Source: Rhizobium croatiense (GTDB taxonomy: Bacteria; Pseudomonadota; Alphaproteobacteria; Rhizobiales; Rhizobiaceae). Taken from it: a stretch of DNA of 64,000 nt. Position 1 is the stretch's first letter. Every line of letters begins with the position of its first letter. The stretch covers positions 1-64,000 of the forward strand of contig NZ_JAILYJ010000011.1 of assembly GCF_019793465.1 (NCBI RefSeq), written 5' to 3'. The translations under genes and the position numbers were made by a program. The notes below the pieces were generated by a model that was not told where the DNA came from, ran no database searches, and was given only the letters and a program-made list of their open reading frames with translations. Shown here one piece after another: positions 32,950 through 41,494 of the stretch.

Positions 32950-33795
32950 ATGCTGACAGCCGGATCGATCTCGGGCGCCGCTGCAGCAACGAGCGCGGCC
33001 GGTGACTTGCCGCGAAAGAAGACGGCAGGCGGAACGGCCTATCACGAGGCCGGCAGCGGTGAGCCGCTGGTTCTCATTCATGGTGTCGGCATGCGGCTTG
33101 AGGCCTGGGCGCCGCAGATCGCCTTTTTGTCGACCGGCCATCGCGTCATCGCCGTCGACATGCCGGGACATGGTGAGAGCGCAAAGCTGCCGGCCGGCAG
33201 CCGTCTTGAGGAGTTTGTCGCCTGGTTCGGGCGCTTTCTCGACGAGATGGCGATCGACAGGGTGAATGTTGCCGGCCACTCGATGGGGGCGCTGGTATCG
33301 GGAGGGGCGGCGGCGACGTTCGACAGACGGATCAGCCGTGTTGCTTACCTCAACGGCGTCTACAGGCGCGACCGGCAAGCAAAGGCTGCCGTGCTCGCAC
33401 GGGCCGCGGCCATCCCGGTGACGGGTGTCGACAAGGAAGGCCCGCTGGCTCGCTGGTTCGGCGATGATCCGGACAGCGTGGTTGCGCGGGAACTGACGCG
33501 GAAATGGCTCAACCTCGTCGATCCGGAAGGCTACGCGGTCGCTTACGCCGCCTTCGCTGGCGGAGACGAGACCTATGCCGATCGCTGGAAAGACGTGGCT
33601 GGTCCGGCCTTGTTCCTGACAGGCTCCGACGATCCAAACTCGACGCCTCTGATGGCAGAGCAGATGGCGGCGCTTGCGCCCAAAGGCTGGGTCCGCATCG
33701 TCGAAGGCCATCGCCACATGGTGAACCTGACCGCGCCTGATATCGTCAATTCGCTGCTCGCCGAGTGGCTGTCGTTCGGGGAGGATGAACGATGA
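32950..33795 (+). CDS. Alpha/beta hydrolase
   Basis: A 281-residue alpha/beta-hydrolase: oxyanion region VLIHGVGM (41-48), DMPGHGES (70-77), nucleophile elbow AGHSMGA with Ser111, an acidic residue in LTGSDDPNSTP and catalytic His in VEGHRHMVN. I chose the ATG at 32950; GTG at 32938 is an alternative. It sits between the AA_synth gene and the flavin reductase, and its end overlaps the reductase start by four bases. In comparable ring-cleavage operons a hydrolase of this kind splits the amide or ester left after oxygenation. Confidence 0.88.
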   Translation: MLTAGSISGAAAATSAAGDLPRKKTAGGTAYHEAGSGEPLVLIHGVGMRLEAWAPQIAFLSTGHRVIAVDMPGHGESAKLPAGSRLEEFVAWFGRFLDEMAIDRVNVAGHSMGALVSGGAAATFDRRISRVAYLNGVYRRDRQAKAAVLARAAAIPVTGVDKEGPLARWFGDDPDSVVARELTRKWLNLVDPEGYAVAYAAFAGGDETYADRWKDVAGPALFLTGSDDPNSTPLMAEQMAALAPKGWVRIVEGHRHMVNLTAPDIVNSLLAEWLSFGEDER

Positions 33796-34727
33796 CAATC
33801 CAGACTGTCGACCCAAGAGCATTGCGCGATGCGTTCGGAGCTTTTCCGACCGGCGTGACCGTCGTCACCGCCTGCGACGGGGAGGGGAATCCGATCGGTT
33901 TCACCGCGAACTCCTTCACCTCGGTCTCGCTCAATCCGCCGTTGCTGCTTGTCTGCCTTGCCAAGACCTCGCGCAATTTCGCCATCATGACCGGAGCGCC
34001 GCATTTTGCCATCAACGTGCTCTCGGAAACGCAGAAGGACGTGTCGAACACCTTTGCGCGGCCCGTCGAAGACAGGTTCGCGGCGGTCGAATGGGCCAAG
34101 GGATCGGCCGGCTGCCCGATCTTCTCGAACGTCGCGGCCTGGTTCGAATGTGCGATGGAAGAGGTCATCGAGGCCGGCGACCACGTCATCCTGATGGGCC
34201 GCATCGAAGCTTTCGACAATAGCGGCCGCAATGGTCTCGGCTATGCCCGCGGCGGTTATTTCACGCCGACGCTCGCAAGCAAGGCGGTGTCTGCGGCAAG
34301 CGAGGGCAATATCGAACTGGCAGCCGTCGTCGAGCGCCGCGGAGAAGTTCTGCTGCTGGGCGACGATGTACTCTCCCTGCCAAGCGTCGACGCCCATGAC
34401 GGCAACCCGACCGATGCTTTGCAAGAATATCTGGAAACGCTCACCGGGCTGAAGGTCAGCATCGGCTTTCTCTATTCGGTCTATGAGGGCAAGAGCGACG
34501 GCAAGCAGCACATCGTCTATCACGCCGTTGCCGGAGACGGCGAGCCCGCCGGCGGCAGGTTCGTAAAACCTGACGCGCTGGCTGCGGCAAAATTCAAGAC
34601 CAGCTCGACCGCCGACATCGTCAATCGCTTCGCGATGGAAAGCTCGATCGGCAACTTCGGCGTCTATTTCGGCGACGAGACCGGCGGCAAAATTCATCCC
34701 ATTCCAGCCAAGGGCCTAAAAGCATGA
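33792..34727 (+). CDS. Flavin reductase with a C-terminal NUDIX-like domain
   Basis: A 311-residue protein. Residues 1-165 are a flavin reductase of the HpaC/FRP type (TGVTVVTACDGEGNPIGFTA, then NSFTSVSLNPPLLLVCLAKT). Residues about 174-262 resemble a NUDIX domain (ELAAVVERRGEVLLL, then an LPSV turn and GNPTDALQEYLETLTGL), but the catalytic REUXEE glutamates are not conserved (QEYLET), so this part is probably a binding or regulatory module. The reductase half should supply reduced flavin to the monooxygenase encoded next, whose start overlaps this stop. Confidence 0.85.
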   Translation: MTIQTVDPRALRDAFGAFPTGVTVVTACDGEGNPIGFTANSFTSVSLNPPLLLVCLAKTSRNFAIMTGAPHFAINVLSETQKDVSNTFARPVEDRFAAVEWAKGSAGCPIFSNVAAWFECAMEEVIEAGDHVILMGRIEAFDNSGRNGLGYARGGYFTPTLASKAVSAASEGNIELAAVVERRGEVLLLGDDVLSLPSVDAHDGNPTDALQEYLETLTGLKVSIGFLYSVYEGKSDGKQHIVYHAVAGDGEPAGGRFVKPDALAAAKFKTSSTADIVNRFAMESSIGNFGVYFGDETGGKIHPIPAKGLKA

Positions 34728-35764
34728 AGTTCTCCCTCTTCGTCCATATGGAGCGGCTCGACGCCAGCCAGAGCCACAAGAGCCTCTACGAGGAATTCGT
34801 CGCGCTCTGCGAGATCGCCGACAAGGGCGGCATGCATGCAATCTGGACGGGCGAGCATCATGGCATGGATTTCACCATTGCCCCCAATCCGTTCGTGACC
34901 ATTGCCGATCTCGCCCGCCGCACGTCGCGGGCAAGGCTGGGGACGGGAACGGTGATCGCTCCCTTCTGGCATCCGATCAAGCTTGCCGGCGAAGCGGCGA
35001 TGACCGACATCATCTGCGACGGCAGGCTCGATATCGGCATTGCCCGCGGCGCCTATTCCTTCGAATATGAGCGCCTTCTGCCGGGTCTCGATGCCTGGGG
35101 CGCCGGCCAGCGCATGCGTGAGCTCATTCCGGCGGTCAAGGGCATATGGAAGGGCGACTACGCCCATGATGGGGAGTTCTTCAAATTCCCCACGACCACC
35201 TCGGCGCCGAAGCCGCTGCAGCAGCCGAACCCGCCGATCTGGGTTGCGGCGCGCGACCCGAACTCGCACGAATTTGCCGTCGCCAACGGCTGCAACGTTC
35301 AGGTGACGCCGCTGTGGCAGGGCGATGACGAAGTCCAGTCGCTGATGGACCGCTTCAACGATGCCTGCGCCAAGAATCCCGATGTCGAGCGGCCGAAGAT
35401 CATGCTGCTGCGCCACACCTATGTCGGCTCGTCGGAAGAAGACGTCGCCCAGGCCGCCCATGAACTCAGCGTCTACTACAACTACTTCTTCGCTTGGTTC
35501 AAGAATGAGAAGCCGATCAGGCAAGGCCTGATCGAGCGGATCCCGGACGAGCAGATCCACGCAAACGCGATGCTGTCGGACGAGGTCATGCGCACCAACA
35601 ACGTCGTTGGTAACGTGCAGACCGTCATCGACCGGCTCAAGGCCTATGAGGCCCTCGGCTACGACGAATATTCCTTCTGGATCGACACCGGCATGAGTTT
35701 CGAGCGCAAGAAGGCGTCGCTCGAGCGCTTCATCGCCGAGGTCATGCCGGCATTTCAGGAGTAG
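34724..35764 (+). CDS. LLM-class flavin-dependent monooxygenase
   Basis: A 346-residue luciferase-fold oxygenase: WTGEHHGMDFTIAPNPFVTI (about 45-64), ARLGTGTVIAPFWHPIKLAG near 75, and CDGRLDIGIARGAYSFEYER near 97. It uses FMNH2 or FADH2 from the reductase encoded just upstream (four-base overlap). Related two-component enzymes open pyridine, pyrazine and pyrimidine rings. Together with the hydrolase and two aldehyde dehydrogenases this points to oxidative ring or C-N cleavage. The substrate is not identified. Confidence 0.9.
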   Translation: MKFSLFVHMERLDASQSHKSLYEEFVALCEIADKGGMHAIWTGEHHGMDFTIAPNPFVTIADLARRTSRARLGTGTVIAPFWHPIKLAGEAAMTDIICDGRLDIGIARGAYSFEYERLLPGLDAWGAGQRMRELIPAVKGIWKGDYAHDGEFFKFPTTTSAPKPLQQPNPPIWVAARDPNSHEFAVANGCNVQVTPLWQGDDEVQSLMDRFNDACAKNPDVERPKIMLLRHTYVGSSEEDVAQAAHELSVYYNYFFAWFKNEKPIRQGLIERIPDEQIHANAMLSDEVMRTNNVVGNVQTVIDRLKAYEALGYDEYSFWIDTGMSFERKKASLERFIAEVMPAFQE

Positions 35765-35768
35765 GACC

Positions 35769-37232
35769 ATGCGGCTTTTCCAGCATTATATCGACGGCGA
35801 GTTCTCGGATGGCGAAGCTTCCTATCCGAGCATCGATCCGGCTTCCGGCACAGTCTGGGCGGAAATGCCCGAGGCGCGCGAGAATGATGTCGATCGAGCC
35901 GTGAACGCTGCCGACAGGGCGCTCTACGAAGGCCCCTGGGCGAAGATGACGGCCACCCAACGCGGCAGGCTGCTTTACAAGCTCGCCGATCTGGTTGCCG
36001 CCAATGCGCAGGTCCTCGCTGAATTGGAGACGCGCGACACCGGCAAGATCATCCGCGAGACATCCGCGCAGATCGCCTATGTCGCCGAATATTATCGTTA
36101 TTATGCCGGCATATCAGACAAGATCGAGGGATCTTACCTGCCGATCGACAAGCCCGATATGGACGTCTGGCTTCGCCGCGAGCCGATCGGCGTCGTCGCC
36201 ATGGTCGTGCCCTGGAACAGCCAGCTCTTCCTGTCGGCGGTCAAGATCGGCCCGGCGCTCGCGGCCGGCTGCACGATGGTGGTCAAGGCCTCGGAAGACG
36301 GCCCGGCGCCGCTGCTCGAATTCGCCCGCCTGGTGCATGAGGCAGGCTTTCCCGCCGGCGTCGTCAACGTCATCACCGGTTTTGGCGCCTCCTGCGGCGC
36401 GGCCCTCGGCCGCCACCCGAAGGTCGCGCATGTCGCCTTTACCGGCGGGCCCGAAACCGCCCGGCACGTTGTGCGCAACTCGGCCGAAAACCTCGCTTCC
36501 ACCTCGCTCGAACTCGGCGGCAAATCGCCCTTCATCGTCTTTGCCGATGCCGACCTCGAAAGTGCCGCCAACGCCCAGGTCGCGGGCATTTTCGCGGCGA
36601 CGGGGCAGAGCTGCGTTGCCGGCTCGCGCCTGATCGTCGAGCGCAGCGTCAAGGACAGGTTCGTCGCGCTGCTGCGCGAGAAGGCGGAAGCGATCCGGAT
36701 CGGCGCGCCGCTCGACATGGCGACTGAAGTCGGGCCGCTTGCCACCAAGCGCCAGCAGGACAATATCGGCGCCCTCGTCGAGAGATCGATCGCAAGCGGC
36801 GCCCGGCTGGTCACGGGCGGCCGCAAGATCGATGGCGAAGGCTATTATTTCCCGCCGACGATCCTCGATTGCGACGATGTCGCTTCGCCGTCGCTGATCG
36901 AGGAGTTCTTCGGGCCGGTCCTCTCCGTCGTGTCCTTCGAGACCGAAGCCGAGGCGCTGCGGCTTGCCAACGACACCCGCTACGGCCTGGCCTCCGGCAT
37001 CTTCACCCAGAACCTCACCCGGGCGCATCGGCTGATGAAGGGCATCCGCGCCGGCATCGTCTGGGTCAACACCTACCGCGCCGTCTCGCCGATCGCGCCC
37101 TTCGGCGGCTTCGGCCTGTCGGGCCACGGCAGGGAAGGCGGCATGGCCGCGGCGCTCGATTATACCCGCACCAAGACGATCTGGCTCCGGACCTCGGACG
37201 ATCCGATCCCCGATCCTTTCGTGATGAGGTAG
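35769..37232 (+). CDS. Aldehyde dehydrogenase
   Basis: A 487-residue NAD(P)-dependent aldehyde dehydrogenase with all key residues: Asn150 in VVPWNSQ, Glu248 in LELGGKSPF and catalytic Cys282 in ATGQSCVAGSR. It follows the monooxygenase by four bases. It should oxidise an aldehyde released in the pathway to its acid. Its closest class looks like betaine-aldehyde/HMSA-dehydrogenase-type enzymes, but the specificity cannot be read from sequence. Confidence 0.92.
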   Translation: MRLFQHYIDGEFSDGEASYPSIDPASGTVWAEMPEARENDVDRAVNAADRALYEGPWAKMTATQRGRLLYKLADLVAANAQVLAELETRDTGKIIRETSAQIAYVAEYYRYYAGISDKIEGSYLPIDKPDMDVWLRREPIGVVAMVVPWNSQLFLSAVKIGPALAAGCTMVVKASEDGPAPLLEFARLVHEAGFPAGVVNVITGFGASCGAALGRHPKVAHVAFTGGPETARHVVRNSAENLASTSLELGGKSPFIVFADADLESAANAQVAGIFAATGQSCVAGSRLIVERSVKDRFVALLREKAEAIRIGAPLDMATEVGPLATKRQQDNIGALVERSIASGARLVTGGRKIDGEGYYFPPTILDCDDVASPSLIEEFFGPVLSVVSFETEAEALRLANDTRYGLASGIFTQNLTRAHRLMKGIRAGIVWVNTYRAVSPIAPFGGFGLSGHGREGGMAAALDYTRTKTIWLRTSDDPIPDPFVMR

Positions 37233-37237
37233 TGCCG

Positions 37238-37561
37238 ATGCTTTACGAGGTCCGCACCTATCGGCTGAAGAACGGAACGATCCCGCAATATCTCAAAGTC
37301 GTCGAGGAAGAGGGCATCGAGATCCAGAAGAGCCATCTCGGCGCGCTGGTCGGCTACTTCTTTTCGGAGATCGGCACGATCAACGAGATCGTCCACATCT
37401 GGGCCTTTACGAGCCTGGACGACCGGGAGGCGAGACGCCAGCGGCTTCTGGCCGATCCCCGGTGGCAGGCCTTCCTGCCCAAGATCCGCGACCTGATCGA
37501 GGTGGCGGAAAACAAGATTATGAAGCCGGCAAGCTTCTCTCCCCGGAGCGAGGCGCGCTGA
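37238..37561 (+). CDS. NIPSNAP-family protein
   Basis: A 107-residue ferredoxin-like-fold protein of the NIPSNAP family: MLYEVRTYRLKNGTIPQYLK at the start and IVHIWAFTSLDDREARRQRL in the middle are characteristic. The start is the ATG at 37238, five bases after the aldehyde dehydrogenase stop. NIPSNAP proteins are common in catabolic operons, sometimes as small oxygenase-like or accessory proteins, without a firm biochemical role. Confidence 0.85.
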   Translation: MLYEVRTYRLKNGTIPQYLKVVEEEGIEIQKSHLGALVGYFFSEIGTINEIVHIWAFTSLDDREARRQRLLADPRWQAFLPKIRDLIEVAENKIMKPASFSPRSEAR

Positions 37562-37609
37562 CGGCATAAGGCATACCCGTAGGACAAACCACAACAGGGA
37601 TAAGGGAAC

Positions 37610-38620
37610 ATGAAAACGACATTTGCTTTCGCGGCGGTTGCCGCATTCGTGGCGGTCTCCGCGCCGGCGCACGCCGACAGCATGGTCTTCTCGAGCTGGG
37701 GCGGAACGACCCAGGATGCACAGAAGGCGGCATGGGCAAGCCCGTTCACGGAGAAGACCGGCATCACCGTCGTGCAGGACGGCCCGACCGACTACGGCAA
37801 GCTCAAGGCCATGGTCGAGGCCGGCGAAGTCAACTGGGATGTCGTCGACGTCGAAGGCGACTATGCCGCCCAGGCCGGCAAGAACGGCCAGCTCGAGAAG
37901 CTCGATTTTTCCGTCATCGATAAATCGAAGCTCGATCCGCGCTTCGTCACTGACTATTCGGTCGGCAGCTTCTATTATTCCTTCGTCATCGGCTGCAATG
38001 CCGATGCCGTCAAAGCCTGCCCGAAGACATGGGCCGACCTGTTCGACACGACGAAATTTCCCGGCAAGCGCGCCTTCTACAAGTGGTCGGCTCCCGGCGT
38101 GATCGAAGCGGCGCTGCTTGCCGACGGCGTGCCGGCCGACAAGCTTTATCCGCTCGATCTCGACCGCGCCTTCAAGAAGCTCGATACGATCAAGTCGGAT
38201 ATCATCTGGTGGTCGGGCGGCGCCCAGTCGCAGCAGCTGCTGGCCTCCGCCGAGGCGCCCTTCGGCAGCGTCTGGAATGGGCGTATGACGGCGCTTGCGG
38301 CGACCGGCATCAAGGTTGAAACCTCCTGGGAGCAGAACATCACCGCTGCCGATGCGCTCGTCGTGCCGAAGGGCGCGCCGAATGCCGAGGCGGCGATGAA
38401 GTTCATTGCATTGGCGACCTCGGCCGAACCGCAGGCTGCCCTTGCAAAGGCTACGGGATATGCGCCGATCAACCTCGACTCCGCCAAGCTGATGGATCCC
38501 GAAACGGCCAAGGCGCTGCCGGACCAGCAGACCGCAAGCCAGGTCAATGCCGACATGAACTACTGGGCTGATAATCGCGATGCCATCGGCGAGAAGTGGT
38601 ACGCCTGGCAGGCAAAATAG
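37610..38620 (+). CDS. Polyamine-type ABC transporter binding protein (PotD-like) 1
   Basis: A 336-residue periplasmic protein with a signal peptide (MKTTFAFAAVAAFVAVSAPA, cleaved after HA or HADS). The core VFSSWGGTTQDAQKAAWASP and VNWDVVDVEGDYAAQAGKNG are typical of family-1/PotD-related binding proteins. The transporter genes follow. Since it is embedded in the catabolic operon, its ligand is probably the compound degraded by the upstream enzymes rather than a polyamine. Confidence 0.9.
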   Translation: MKTTFAFAAVAAFVAVSAPAHADSMVFSSWGGTTQDAQKAAWASPFTEKTGITVVQDGPTDYGKLKAMVEAGEVNWDVVDVEGDYAAQAGKNGQLEKLDFSVIDKSKLDPRFVTDYSVGSFYYSFVIGCNADAVKACPKTWADLFDTTKFPGKRAFYKWSAPGVIEAALLADGVPADKLYPLDLDRAFKKLDTIKSDIIWWSGGAQSQQLLASAEAPFGSVWNGRMTALAATGIKVETSWEQNITAADALVVPKGAPNAEAAMKFIALATSAEPQAALAKATGYAPINLDSAKLMDPETAKALPDQQTASQVNADMNYWADNRDAIGEKWYAWQAK

Positions 38621-38639
38621 GCTGAGGCTTGAGATCAAT

Positions 38640-38664
38640 GGGCACGGCGAAGGTCGCCGTGCCC
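38640..38664 (+). terminator. Perfect 11-bp hairpin after the binding-protein gene
   Basis: GGGCACGGCGA and TCGCCGTGCCC pair completely around AGG, 20 bases after the binding-protein stop. No T-run follows, and the permease genes lie downstream in the same operon, so it likely protects the upstream message or attenuates. Confidence 0.75.
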
Positions 38665-38733
38665 CCGCAGCGCCAGTGCGAAATCGGTTTGCACCCATAC
38701 GCCCGCGGAAATTGACGGGTGGGAAGGACGGTC

Positions 38734-39606
38734 ATGTCGACGTTTAGCGATGCCTCCGGCGTAATTGCGCCCTTGCCGAAGATACGCAGGCCAACAGGTT
38801 TCAGCGGGGTCGTTCCGGCCTTCGCCTTCGTGGGTATCTTTTTCGTCGTGCCGGTGGCGATACTGCTGTTGCGAAGCGTGCTGGAACCCGTGCCGGGCCT
38901 GGGAAACTATGCGCAGCTGATCGGGTCATCGACCTATCTCAAGATTTTCGCGAACACCTTCATCGTCTCGGGTCTCGTCACGGTGATTTCGCTCGTGATC
39001 GGTTTTCCCGTCGCCTGGGCGCTGGCGATCATGCCCGGTCGGCTGACTTCGGTGATCTTTGCGATCCTGCTGCTCTCGATGTGGACCAACCTGCTGGCCC
39101 GCACCTATGCCTGGATGGTGCTTCTGCAACGCACCGGGCTCATTAACAAGACGCTGATGGGAATGGGCCTGATCGACCAGCCGCTGGCGCTCGTCAACAA
39201 TCTGACCGGTGTTACGATCGGCATGACCTATATCATGCTGCCTTTCATCATCCTGCCGCTCTACGGCGTGATCAAGAAGATTGACCCGTCGACGCTGCAG
39301 GCGGCAGCCCTTTGCGGCGCCAACCGCTGGCAGTGCCTGACGCGTGTTCTGCTGCCGCTGGCGATGCCCGGCATGGCGGCCGGCGCCCTGATGGTCTTCG
39401 TGATGTCGCTCGGTTACTTCGTTACGCCCTCGCTTCTCGGCGGCACCGCCAACATGATGCTGGCAGAACTGATCGCGCAGTTCGTGCAGTCGCTGGTCAA
39501 CTGGGGAATGGGCGGCGCGGCGGCGCTGGTGCTCCTGGTAGTGACCCTGTCGCTTTATGCCGTGCAGCTGCGTTTCTTCGGCAGTCAGAACCCGGGAGGA
39601 CGTTGA
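38734..39606 (+). CDS. ABC transporter permease, PotB type
   Basis: A 290-residue inner-membrane permease with about six helices. The EAA loop reads AAALCGANRWQCLTRVLLPL, and the family motif LLARTYAWMVLLQRTG is present. The ATG at 38734 has AAGGA before it; the frame could start at a GTG 15 bases earlier. It pairs with the PotC-type permease encoded next and with the ATPase. Confidence 0.9.
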   Translation: MSTFSDASGVIAPLPKIRRPTGFSGVVPAFAFVGIFFVVPVAILLLRSVLEPVPGLGNYAQLIGSSTYLKIFANTFIVSGLVTVISLVIGFPVAWALAIMPGRLTSVIFAILLLSMWTNLLARTYAWMVLLQRTGLINKTLMGMGLIDQPLALVNNLTGVTIGMTYIMLPFIILPLYGVIKKIDPSTLQAAALCGANRWQCLTRVLLPLAMPGMAAGALMVFVMSLGYFVTPSLLGGTANMMLAELIAQFVQSLVNWGMGGAAALVLLVVTLSLYAVQLRFFGSQNPGGR

Positions 39607-39607
39607 T

Positions 39608-40408
39608 ATGCTGCTCAATTTCGACCGTCTCGGCTGGTGGAAATACATTCTTCTCAGCATAACACTTCTGACCGCAGCCTTCCTGCTGCTGCCGATCGTC
39701 TTCATCGCGGCTCTGTCCTTCGGCTCCTCGCAATGGCTGATCTTTCCGCCGCCGGGCTGGACCTTCCAGTGGTACAATGAACTCTTCGCTGATCCGCGCT
39801 GGCTGGAATCGGCTCTGACGAGCTTCAAGATCGCCGTTATCGTCACGGTTCTGTCGGTGCTGCTCGGGCTCGTCACATCTTTTGGCCTGGTGCGCGGTTC
39901 GTTCATGTTCCGCGATGCGCTGAAGGCGCTGTTTCTGACGCCGATGATCCTGCCGGTCGTGGTTCTCGCCGTTGCCCTCTACGCCTTCTTTCTCAGGATC
40001 GGCCTTGGCGGCACCCTGACGGGCTTCGTCATTTCGCACCTCGTGCTGGCGCTCCCGTTCTCGATCCTATCCATATCAAGCGCGCTGGAAGGTTTCGACA
40101 AGTCGATCGAGGACGCGGCCGTGCTCTGCGGCGCCTCGCCTTTGGAAGCGAAGATCAGGGTCACTCTTCCTGCGATCAGCCATGGGCTGTTTTCGGCCGC
40201 CGTCTTTTCGTTCCTGACATCCTGGGATGAGGTGGTGGTGGCGATCTTCATGTCTAGCCCGACCCTGCAGACGCTGCCGGTGAAGGTATGGGCGACGCTG
40301 CGGCAGGACCTGACGCCCGTTGTCGCTGCCGCATCGACCCTTCTCATCCTTTTGACAATCATCTTGATGGCGCTGGTTGCCGTCGTGCGTAAGGTACTGA
40401 AACAATGA
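39608..40408 (+). CDS. ABC transporter permease, PotC type
   Basis: A 266-residue permease: first helix WKYILLSITLLTAAFLLLPI, EAA loop AAVLCGASPLEAKIRVTLPA, and the ending LVAVVRKVLKQ. The ATG at 39608 stands directly after the previous stop with GGGAGGA upstream. It overlaps the ATPase gene by four bases. It forms the translocation pore with the PotB-type subunit. Confidence 0.9.
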   Translation: MLLNFDRLGWWKYILLSITLLTAAFLLLPIVFIAALSFGSSQWLIFPPPGWTFQWYNELFADPRWLESALTSFKIAVIVTVLSVLLGLVTSFGLVRGSFMFRDALKALFLTPMILPVVVLAVALYAFFLRIGLGGTLTGFVISHLVLALPFSILSISSALEGFDKSIEDAAVLCGASPLEAKIRVTLPAISHGLFSAAVFSFLTSWDEVVVAIFMSSPTLQTLPVKVWATLRQDLTPVVAAASTLLILLTIILMALVAVVRKVLKQ

Positions 40409-41484
40409 ACGAACCATTCCTTCAGATCCGCGGAATACGCAAGGAATACGGCCCCGTCGTCGCCGTGCACGACGTCAATCTCGATGTCCGGCGTGGTGAA
40501 TTCCTGACTTTCCTCGGTCCGTCCGGATCCGGCAAGAGCACGACGCTCTACATCCTGGCCGGCTTTGAAAACCCGACCAAAGGCGACATTACGCTGGAGG
40601 GCAAGACGCTGCTCGCCACGCCGTCGCACAAGCGCAATATCGGCATGGTGTTTCAACGCTACACCCTGTTTCCGCATCTGACGGTCGGTGAAAACATCGC
40701 CTTTCCGCTGAAGGTCCGGCGGAAGTCGAAGGCCGAGATCGACAGCAAGGTGAAGGAGATGCTGCGCCTTGTCCGGCTCGAAGGCTTCGAGGATCGCAAG
40801 CCGGCGCAGATGTCCGGCGGTCAGCAGCAGCGTGTCGCCCTTGCCAGGGCTCTTGCCTATGATCCGCCGGTGCTGCTGATGGACGAGCCGCTGTCGGCGC
40901 TCGACAAGAAGCTGCGCGAGGAAATCCAGCATGAGATCCGCCGCATCCACCAGCAGACGGAAGTGACGATCCTTTACGTCACGCACGACCAGGAAGAGGC
41001 CCTGCGGCTCTCCGACCGCATTGCCGTCTTTTCCAAGGGCGTCATCGACCAGATCGGTACGGGCCCAGAGCTCTACGCCAATCCCAAGACGCGCTTCGTT
41101 GCCGAATTCATCGGCGACAGTGACTTCATTTCATGCGACCTGGTATCGTCCTCCGACGGACAAGCCACCATAGCGCTCGGAGGCGGAACCATCTTCAACC
41201 AGATTCCGGTGCATGGAAAGGGGACCTCCGGCGCAAGGGCGGCGCTGATGCTGAGACCGGAGCGCATCCGGCTGTCGCGCGCGAGAGCCGACGGCGCAGG
41301 TCTTGCCGCGACGGTCAGCGACATTACCTTTCTCGGCAACAACATCCACGTCTCCACGGAGACGTCGACAGGCGAGGCGCTGTCGGTTCGCTTGCCGTTC
41401 GGTCATGAGGCTATTGCCGGGCTTAATCGTGGAGATATAGTTCATCTCGATTTCGATCCCGGCGCCGCTCACGTATTCTGTTGA
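40405..41484 (+). CDS. ABC transporter ATP-binding protein, PotA type
   Basis: A 359-residue ATPase: Walker A GPSGSGKST at 38-46, Q-loop MVFQRYTLFPHLTVGEN, signature MSGGQQQR (Met for Leu), and Walker B VLLMDEPLSALD with THDQEEAL. A C-terminal TOBE regulatory domain starts near 270. It powers the importer formed by the three preceding gene products. Confidence 0.92.
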   Translation: MNEPFLQIRGIRKEYGPVVAVHDVNLDVRRGEFLTFLGPSGSGKSTTLYILAGFENPTKGDITLEGKTLLATPSHKRNIGMVFQRYTLFPHLTVGENIAFPLKVRRKSKAEIDSKVKEMLRLVRLEGFEDRKPAQMSGGQQQRVALARALAYDPPVLLMDEPLSALDKKLREEIQHEIRRIHQQTEVTILYVTHDQEEALRLSDRIAVFSKGVIDQIGTGPELYANPKTRFVAEFIGDSDFISCDLVSSSDGQATIALGGGTIFNQIPVHGKGTSGARAALMLRPERIRLSRARADGAGLAATVSDITFLGNNIHVSTETSTGEALSVRLPFGHEAIAGLNRGDIVHLDFDPGAAHVFC

Positions 41485-41494
41485 AAGTTGTCCC

